Shown here: in pieces, positions 1 through 4,018 of the stretch | How the letters are laid out: each line of letters begins with the position of its first letter | Numbering within the stretch: position 1 is the stretch's first letter | NCBI GenBank assembly: GCA_024642445.1 | Contig: JAHEBG010000061.1 | Span: forward strand, 1 to 5,353 | DNA length: 5,353 nucleotides | Origin: Gammaproteobacteria bacterium | GTDB lineage: Bacteria > Pseudomonadota > Gammaproteobacteria > Xanthomonadales > Xanthomonadaceae | Direction of reading: 5' to 3' | Program-made: the position numbers and the translations under genes | Notes under the pieces: model-generated | The model's database searches: none | Seen by the model: only the letters and a program-made list of their open reading frames with translations | What the model was told of the DNA's origin: nothing

Positions 1-83
1 ATGCTGTCGGGAATCTCGTACCCGTTGTGCGGCAGACTAAGCAGCAGCGGAATACGCCCTTGGTGCAGGCTGAAAACGGCCAT
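1..83 (-). CDS. N-formylglutamate amidohydrolase-like protein (N-terminal fragment, runs off the left edge)
   Basis: Only the first 27 codons are in the window. The ATG is at 83-81 and shares one base with the stop codon of the upstream dehydrogenase (TGATG, 85-81), with no strong Shine-Dalgarno of its own, so it is probably translated by coupling. Residues 12-27 read PLLLSLPHNGYEIPDS. This resembles the N-terminal beta-strand and the Pro-His-x-Gly motif of the N-formylglutamate amidohydrolase (HutG/FGase) family, whose members are metal-dependent and release formate from N-formyl-L-glutamate at the end of one bacterial histidine degradation route. Family assignment rests on this short stretch only. 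No hutH, hutU, hutI or hutF is visible, so a histidine-pathway role is unproven and another N-formyl substrate is possible. The symbol hutG is therefore withheld. Confidence 0.72.
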   Translation of the reverse strand, partial: MAVFSLHQGRIPLLLSLPHNGYEIPDS

Positions 84-85
84 CA
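81..85 (-). other. TGATG stop/start overlap coupling two genes
   Basis: Read on the minus strand, bases 85-81 are TGATG: TGA ends the DadA-like dehydrogenase and ATG starts the formylglutamate amidohydrolase-like gene. The bases just before it show only a weak AGG about 12 bases upstream, so re-initiation by the terminating ribosome is the likely mode of translation. Confidence 0.8.
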
Positions 86-1333
86 AAAGCGGCCTGGCGC
101 GTACGGCGCCAAATCAATAGCCGTGGTTCGCGTGCAGATCTGCTCGGCCAACAATTGCCCGGTTATGGCACTCATGCTCATACCCAACATGCCGTGACCC
201 GTTGCCAAGAACAGATTTCGGTGCTTGGGTGATTGGCCCAGAATGGGCAGATCATCGTAGGTCATCGGGCGCCAACCGAACCAGCGCGCTTTGACTTCAT
301 CACCGAACGGTTCATGCAGGTACTCGTGTGCACCACGCTCCAACGCCGCCAAACGCTTGGCATTAAGCAGGCTATCAAAGCCGGAAAACTCCATGGTACT
401 GCCCAATCGGTACCCGTCTTGCCACGCAGTAACGCATACACTGCGTTCGGTCAGCACCAAGGGTGTCTTTGGCAGAATGGTTGGAGGCGTGTAGGTTATC
501 GAGTAGCCTTTGCCGGGCTGTATCGGCAGGTTCAAACCAATATCTTTGACCATGGCAGGCGACCACGCCGCCAATGCCACCAAAACATTTGCGGCTTGCC
601 GCTGTCCTAGCGAGGTTTCTACATGACGAACCTGATCACCGTCAACGGCAATCGAATATACCTCGCAGTCTTCTTCAATCACCGCGCCCATGGCTCGCAC
701 CACGCGTGCCAGTTCGGCACAGTAGGCATCCGGCCTGAAATGCGCATCATCCGGGAAAAACACGCCGCCGGCCATATCGGGCAATAATGCCGGTTCGCGC
801 GCCGCCAATTGCGCACTGTCCAGCGGTTCGCTGCGCACGCCGCACTCAGTCAACAAAGGCAATTCCGCCGATAAGGTATCTAGATATTGCGAGCTGTTGC
901 AGACATACAAAACCCCGCTGGCCTGAAACTGGCACTGCATGGCGTACTTTTCGATGGTGTTTTGCAGCAATGCCCGCGACGCATTCAATAACGGCGCTTT
1001 GGCCATTGCAGTGGCGCGTTGGTCTTTGGCATTGCAGCGCAGGGAAAAGCGCAGCAACCAATCCAGCAATGACAGATCGGTGGACGGTTTGATGTAAAAC
1101 GGCGCATCGGCCTGTGTCATGTATTTCAGGGCTTTGCTGATCATGCCCGGCGCGGCCAAGGGCAAGGCGTGGCTTGGGGTCAGCGTGCCGCAATTGCCCA
1201 GCGAGGTGGCGCCGCCAACGGTGTTTTTTTCCAGTATGCGTACCGAGCGGCCCTGCTCAAGCAGGAACAACGCGCAACTCAGCCCGATGACGCCACCGCC
1301 TAATATCAAAACGTCTTCAGAATTCGAGGGCAT
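83..1333 (-). CDS. DadA-like FAD-dependent D-amino acid dehydrogenase / amino acid oxidoreductase
   Basis: The 416-residue protein has the usual DadA length and belongs to the DAO-type FAD oxidoreductases. These deaminate D-amino acids (or oxidise cyclic ones such as D-proline or hydroxyproline) to oxo acids or imines and generally pass electrons to the respiratory chain at the inner face of the membrane. Residues 8-17 form the first Rossmann strand and the dinucleotide loop GGGVIG (12-17), with Glu35 at the end of the second strand where it would bind the FAD ribose. GNCGTLTP (46-53) occupies the usual DadA flavin-contact segment. The C-terminal GWRPMTYDDLPILG (353-366) and GHGMLG (379-384) are the conserved FAD-closing motifs, and the protein ends in the DadA-like APYAPGRF. 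An in-frame TAA lies five codons upstream of the ATG, so this start is the earliest possible; its Shine-Dalgarno is weak. It follows the slyD-like gene by 40 bases and overlaps the formylglutamate amidohydrolase-like gene by one base. Substrate is not deducible from sequence; symbol dadA is not assigned because paralogues are common. Confidence 0.88.
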   Translation of the reverse strand: MPSNSEDVLILGGGVIGLSCALFLLEQGRSVRILEKNTVGGATSLGNCGTLTPSHALPLAAPGMISKALKYMTQADAPFYIKPSTDLSLLDWLLRFSLRCNAKDQRATAMAKAPLLNASRALLQNTIEKYAMQCQFQASGVLYVCNSSQYLDTLSAELPLLTECGVRSEPLDSAQLAAREPALLPDMAGGVFFPDDAHFRPDAYCAELARVVRAMGAVIEEDCEVYSIAVDGDQVRHVETSLGQRQAANVLVALAAWSPAMVKDIGLNLPIQPGKGYSITYTPPTILPKTPLVLTERSVCVTAWQDGYRLGSTMEFSGFDSLLNAKRLAALERGAHEYLHEPFGDEVKARWFGWRPMTYDDLPILGQSPKHRNLFLATGHGMLGMSMSAITGQLLAEQICTRTTAIDLAPYAPGRF

Positions 1334-1373
1334 ACCGTGCTTCGCTTAGGTCCGCTCCGTGTAGGGTATCAGC

Positions 1374-1853
1374 TCAGTGTTGAACGCCACCTTCGCCGTG
1401 CACATGACCGTGCGCGATTTCTTCTTCGCTGGCGGCTCGCACATCCAGAATTTCCACGCTGAAATCCAGCGATTTTCCGGCCATAGGATGGTTCAAATCC
1501 ACATCCACCACCGACATGCCCACTTTCAGAATGGTCATGGCGCGCTGACCCATTTCGGTTGGCAATACCACTTGCATGCCCGGAGACAATTTTGCGCCTT
1601 TGAACAGTTTCTTCGGAATACGCTGGGTCAATCCGTCCCGACGCTCACCATAGCCTTGCTCAGGCGCGATGGTGACCTCAACGGCATCGCCGGCTTGCTT
1701 GCCAATAAGCGCTTCTTCAAGACCGGGAATGATGGCGCCATGACCGACCAGAACGGTGAGAGCATTGCCGTCTTTCGAAGTTTCCAATTGCGCTTTTCCG
1801 GATTCGGCTACGGTGTAATGAAAGGTCACTACGGAATTTTTTTCAATCGACAT
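1374..1853 (-). CDS. slyD: FKBP-type peptidyl-prolyl cis-trans isomerase, SlyD-like, short C-terminal tail
   Basis: This cytoplasmic folding helper catalyses cis-trans isomerisation of peptidyl-prolyl bonds and, in SlyD proteins, also acts as a chaperone and binds Ni(II). I choose the ATG at 1853-1851, giving 159 residues (MSIEKNSVV...), because the family normally starts 'M-x-I-x-K-x-x-V-V'. An ATG 16 codons upstream would add an unrelated extension reaching into the divergent promoter region. Residues 8-67 and about 126-138 form the split FKBP domain (VVTFHYTV at 8-15, GHGAIIPGLEEAL at 37-49). Residues about 68-125 form the inserted 'insert-in-flap' chaperone domain, including LTQRIPKKLF (75-84), with VDVDLNHPMAGKSLDF at 116-131. 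The tail EEEIAHGHVHG (143-153) is typical of SlyD, but it stops after 159 residues with only four histidines (148, 150, 152, 159) and no cysteine, against roughly 196 residues and a long metal-binding tail in Escherichia coli. Metal storage should therefore be weaker. It is divergent from the NlpC/P60 gene and may be the first gene of the minus-strand unit. Confidence 0.92.
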   Translation of the reverse strand: MSIEKNSVVTFHYTVAESGKAQLETSKDGNALTVLVGHGAIIPGLEEALIGKQAGDAVEVTIAPEQGYGERRDGLTQRIPKKLFKGAKLSPGMQVVLPTEMGQRAMTILKVGMSVVDVDLNHPMAGKSLDFSVEILDVRAASEEEIAHGHVHGEGGVQH

Positions 1854-1938
1854 ATGCGTTTTCCATTCAAATAAGATGACGTATGCGCCCGAATTGGGCA
1901 CAATGCAAGCGGACTATTATCCATTTGGTACCGAACAA
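1854..1938. promoter_or_regulatory. Divergent promoter region between slyD-like and NlpC/P60 genes
   Basis: These 85 bases separate two start codons pointing away from each other and must hold promoters for both. For the plus strand the best candidate is TTGGGC at 1894-1899 with TATTAT at 1915-1920, a short 15-base spacer. It would start transcription near 1927, just upstream of the chosen ATG at 1939. For the minus strand TTGCAT (1908-1903) and CATACG (1885-1880) have a 17-base spacer but poor matches. The two candidates overlap, so polymerase occupancy could be mutually exclusive. All assignments are by eye. Confidence 0.4.
1884..1902. repeat. Imperfect 19-bp palindrome in the divergent promoter region (possible operator)
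   Basis: The arms TGCGCCC (1884-1890) and GGGCACA (1896-1902) flank GAATT. Around the central base 1893, seven of nine symmetric positions are complementary. It overlaps the candidate -35 element of the rightward promoter and the spacer of the leftward one, as expected of a regulator site. It could also be chance in a GC-rich region; no regulator gene is in the window. Confidence 0.3.
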
Positions 1939-1941
1939 ATG
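1922..1941 (+). repeat. Small inverted repeat overlapping the NlpC/P60 start codon
   Basis: CATTTG (1922-1927) and CAAATG (1936-1941) are perfect complements around an 8-base loop, and the second arm contains the ATG at 1939-1941. If transcribed from upstream, the six-pair stem would cover the start codon. If transcription starts near 1927, as the TATTAT candidate implies, the 5' arm would be missing from the mRNA. Weak by itself. Confidence 0.3.
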
Positions 1942-2478
1942 CCAGTAAAATCCGTAAAAACCTGTATTTTTCTTGCATTTACCGTGCTGTTATCGGCCTG
2001 CGCCAGCACACCTGAGCGTCCACGCCAGAGTGAAAGACCAACCGTAACTGGCCTGGGTTACGACTACAGCAGCGTGCCTACCAACTTGAAAGCCGCCGCC
2101 AACGATGTCCTGTTCCAGGCCATCGGCTTGGTGGGCACGCCTTACCGATACGGCGGCAATACGCCGGAAACCGGCTTCGATTGTTCGGGGCTTATCAATT
2201 ATGTGTTTCTGAACAGTGCCGGTGTGAAACTGCCGCGCACTACCCGTGAATTGATCGATATCGATGCGCCGGTCATTGCTCAAGACATGCTGTATCCAGG
2301 CGATTTGGTGTACTTCAATACGCTGGGTGGTCGCGTAAGCCATATCGGCATTTATGTGGGTGAACGCCGCTTCGTGCACGCCCCCAGCAGTGGCGGTACC
2401 GTACGCATGGACAATATCGATACGCCCTACTGGAAAAAGCACTATGTGGAAGCCAAACGTCTGTTGCGCGGGGATTGA
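1939..2478 (+). CDS. NlpC/P60 family lipoprotein, MepS/NlpC-like peptidoglycan endopeptidase
   Basis: This is a predicted outer-membrane-anchored cysteine peptidase that cuts peptide bonds in murein cross-links or stem peptides, helping wall growth or turnover. I start it at the ATG at 1939 (179 residues) because this puts a classic lipoprotein signal at the N-terminus: Lys4 and Lys7, a hydrophobic run (9-18), then lipobox LSAC with the lipidated Cys21. Ala at +2 favours sorting to the outer membrane. ATGs at 1876 and 1903 are in frame but would bury the signal. Residues 22-50 are a Pro-rich linker. The C40 domain (about 55-175) has GTPYRYGG (66-73), GFDCSGLINYVF with catalytic Cys82, RVSHIGIYVG with His135, and FVHAPSSGG with His147. 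The spacing of 53 and 12 residues closely matches that of Escherichia coli MepS (Spr). No clear Shine-Dalgarno precedes the start. It is divergent from slyD-like and 197 bases upstream of the helicase gene. Confidence 0.9.
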   Translation: MPVKSVKTCIFLAFTVLLSACASTPERPRQSERPTVTGLGYDYSSVPTNLKAAANDVLFQAIGLVGTPYRYGGNTPETGFDCSGLINYVFLNSAGVKLPRTTRELIDIDAPVIAQDMLYPGDLVYFNTLGGRVSHIGIYVGERRFVHAPSSGGTVRMDNIDTPYWKKHYVEAKRLLRGD

Positions 2479-2621
2479 GCAGCCTGCCTGAACGGCCGAT
2501 TCAGCCATGCCTAGCATTTTCAACGGTTTATCTATACACTACGCGCACAAAGAAAGTGTTCGTTACCTAATCTCTGTGCATTCGCACTTACTCCGCACGA
2601 ACCCATTCTCAGGCGCATACG

Positions 2622-2660
2622 CGCATTGAAACGCAATGTGGTGTTTAGGGACATTGCCCT
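2622..2660 (+). promoter_or_regulatory. Competing hairpins just upstream of the rhlE ribosome binding site
   Basis: CGCATTG (2622-2628) pairs with CAATGTG (2634-2640), a seven-pair stem including one G-T wobble, with a five-base loop. CAATGT (2634-2639) can instead pair with ACATTG (2651-2656), which is itself the loop of a second small hairpin, AGGG (2647-2650) with CCCT (2657-2660). The last arm ends three bases before the Shine-Dalgarno TAGGAG (2663-2668). The pairings with 2634-2639 are mutually exclusive, the arrangement seen in switch-like leaders, but the stems are short. Confidence 0.3.
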
Positions 2661-2662
2661 CG

Positions 2663-2668
2663 TAGGAG
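2663..2668 (+). promoter_or_regulatory. Shine-Dalgarno sequence of rhlE
   Basis: TAGGAG lies seven bases before the ATG at 2676 and fixes the helicase start. It is the best-spaced ribosome binding site in the window, which fits a well-expressed gene. Confidence 0.8.
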
Positions 2669-2675
2669 TTACAAC

Positions 2676-3974
2676 ATGTCATTTGAAACCCTTGGGCTGA
2701 TGCCCGAGCTCGTCCGTGCGCTGTCCGATAAGGGCTACACCGAGCCCACTGCCATTCAAAGTCAAGCCATCCCTGCCATTTTGAATGGCAATGATGTGCT
2801 GGGTGGCGCCCAGACCGGTACCGGCAAAACCGCCGCGTTCACTCTGCCCATTCTGCAACGCCTTGCCGAACATCCGAACGCCAAAGCCAAGGGCCCACGT
2901 GTACTGATTCTGGTGCCGACCCGTGAATTGGCAGTGCAAGTGCACACCAGCATCCGTGAATACGGCAAGAACATTCGCCTGCGTACCGCCGTAATGTACG
3001 GTGGTGCCAGCATGAACCCACAAATGATGGCACTGGGCAAAGGCCTGGATATTCTGGTGGCTACCCCCGGTCGTCTGATTGATCACCTGGAGCGCGGTAC
3101 TGCACAGTTGCACCGTGTGGAAACCCTGATTCTGGACGAAGCCGACCGCATGCTCGACATGGGCTTTCTGCCGGCCATCAAAAAAATTCTGAACCAGGTG
3201 CCTAAACAGCGTCAGACCCTGCTGTTCTCGGCCACCTTTGATGCCCCCATCAAACAGCTGGCTTTGCAGTTCATGCGCAGTCCGGTGGAAGTACAGGTGT
3301 CCTCGCAGAATACCGTGGCGCAAACCGTCAACCATATCGCCTATCCGGTGGATACCGCCCGCAAGCGTGAGCTGCTCACCGAAATCCTGAGCGAGCGCTA
3401 TCAAGATCAAATCTTGGTGTTCGTGAAAACCAAGCACTTGTGCAACCGCATTGCCGAACAAATCACTAAAGACGGCATACCTGCTCTGGCCATCCACGGC
3501 AATAAAAGCCAAGGTCAGCGCCTGAAAGCTCTTTCCGACTTCAAAGCCGGCAACGTTCGCGTGCTATGTGCTACCGACGTGGCCGCGCGCGGTTTGGATA
3601 TACCCCTGTTGCCGCTGGTCATCAATTTCGACCTGCCGATGGTGGCCGAAGATTATGTGCACCGCATCGGCCGTACCGGCCGCGCCGGCGCCAACGGCGA
3701 TGCGATTTCGCTGGTGGCCACCGACGAGGGTGGTCTGCTGCGCGCCATCAACCGCTTGCTGAAGCAGGATATCGTTCTGGAACCGAAGCCCGGCTTCGAA
3801 CCTAAACATGCCATGCGTATGGACATTACGCCGCCGGGACGCGGTCGTTCAACCGGCCATCAGTCCCCACGCCGTAAGCCCAGCCAGCCCGGCCATTTGA
3901 AAAGCCATGGCATGGCTTCGCAGAAACCCAAGCATGGCGGCCAACCCGCAGGTCGGCGCGACAAACGCGGATAA
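2676..3974 (+). CDS. rhlE: DEAD-box ATP-dependent RNA helicase, RhlE type
   Basis: This cytoplasmic RNA helicase uses ATP to unwind short RNA duplexes; RhlE proteins act in ribosome maturation and RNA turnover, often with RNase E or other helicases. The 432-residue protein carries the full motif set. Phe3 and the Q motif (KGYTEPTAIQSQAIP, 19-33) come first, then motif I AQTGTGKT (45-52), Ia PTREL (81-85), Ib TPGRL (130-134), II DEAD (154-157) and III SAT (185-187). Motif IV follows at ILVFVKT (246-252), then V ATDVAARGLD (299-308) and VI HRIGRTGR (329-336). The segment after motif V, with LPLVINFDLPMVAEDYVHRIGRTGRAG, points to RhlE rather than SrmB, DbpA or CsdA. Residues from about 385 to the end are a disordered, Arg/Lys/Gly/Pro-rich tail, probably for RNA binding. 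The start is well supported by TAGGAG at 2663-2668, seven bases upstream of ATG. The cyclic-di-GMP phosphodiesterase gene begins 42 bases after its stop. Confidence 0.95.
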   Translation: MSFETLGLMPELVRALSDKGYTEPTAIQSQAIPAILNGNDVLGGAQTGTGKTAAFTLPILQRLAEHPNAKAKGPRVLILVPTRELAVQVHTSIREYGKNIRLRTAVMYGGASMNPQMMALGKGLDILVATPGRLIDHLERGTAQLHRVETLILDEADRMLDMGFLPAIKKILNQVPKQRQTLLFSATFDAPIKQLALQFMRSPVEVQVSSQNTVAQTVNHIAYPVDTARKRELLTEILSERYQDQILVFVKTKHLCNRIAEQITKDGIPALAIHGNKSQGQRLKALSDFKAGNVRVLCATDVAARGLDIPLLPLVINFDLPMVAEDYVHRIGRTGRAGANGDAISLVATDEGGLLRAINRLLKQDIVLEPKPGFEPKHAMRMDITPPGRGRSTGHQSPRRKPSQPGHLKSHGMASQKPKHGGQPAGRRDKRG

Positions 3975-3987
3975 TCTGGAATAGAAT
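3958..3987 (+). promoter_or_regulatory. Weak candidate promoter for the CSS-EAL gene
   Basis: GCGACA (3958-3963) and TAGAAT (3982-3987) are 18 bases apart and resemble sigma-70 elements (four and five of six matches). Transcription would start near 3994, inside the 5' arm of the hairpin at 3989-4018, and would shorten that stem. It overlaps the end of rhlE. The alternative is read-through from rhlE; no terminator is seen between the genes. Confidence 0.25.
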
Positions 3988-3988
3988 G

Positions 3989-4018
3989 GCATCAACACTT
4001 CGGCACGGAGGTTGATGT
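3989..4018 (+). promoter_or_regulatory. Hairpin sequestering the Shine-Dalgarno and start codon of the CSS-EAL gene
   Basis: GCATCAAC (3989-3996) pairs with GTTGATGT (4011-4018): seven Watson-Crick pairs plus a terminal G-T. After a single bulged A (3997), CTTC (3998-4001) pairs with GGAG (4007-4010), leaving a five-base loop GGCAC (4002-4006). The Shine-Dalgarno GGAGG (4007-4011) is thus entirely base-paired, and the first two bases of the GTG start (4017-4018) are in the stem. No T run follows, so it is not an intrinsic terminator. It looks like a translational control element; the controlling signal is unknown. Confidence 0.6.

Larger units (their letters stand above)
2479..2675 (+). promoter_or_regulatory. 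Intergenic region and probable 5' leader of the RhlE-like helicase gene
   Basis: No gene fits in these 197 bases. Just after the NlpC/P60 stop there is no stem-loop followed by a T run, so no convincing intrinsic terminator. The only -10-like element I see is TATACA at 2533-2538, without a credible -35. If it is used, the helicase mRNA would have a leader of about 130 bases. The leader can form a GTGC/GCAC hairpin (2576-2587, loop ATTC) and further hairpins near the ribosome binding site. Long structured leaders are known for cold-regulated DEAD-box helicase genes such as csdA, but that parallel is an inference. Confidence 0.4.

Noticed and set aside
1377..1874. Plus-strand open frame (165 codons) opposite the slyD-like gene
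   Set aside because: The opposite strand encodes a clear FKBP/SlyD protein over the same bases; the frame shows no family features and no Shine-Dalgarno.
1854..1901. N-terminal extension of the slyD-like protein by 16 residues
   Set aside because: The extension has no family similarity, would overlap the divergent promoter region, and the normal SlyD start is at 1853.
2479..2520. Possible intrinsic terminator after the NlpC/P60 gene
   Set aside because: TGAA and TTCA around CGGCCGA form a short inverted repeat without a workable loop, and there is no T run next to it.
1990..2523. Minus-strand open frame (177 codons) opposite the NlpC/P60 gene
   Set aside because: It is antisense to a protein with an intact lipobox and catalytic Cys-His-His residues; no domain is visible.
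2510..2540. Sigma-70 promoter with TATACA as -10 for rhlE
   Set aside because: No hexamer at a suitable distance upstream resembles TTGACA, so I mention the -10-like element only within the leader and do not call a promoter.
2679..3512. Long minus-strand open frame (277 codons) opposite rhlE
   Set aside because: It lies wholly antisense to a helicase with every conserved motif, has no recognisable domain and arises from codon bias of the sense gene.
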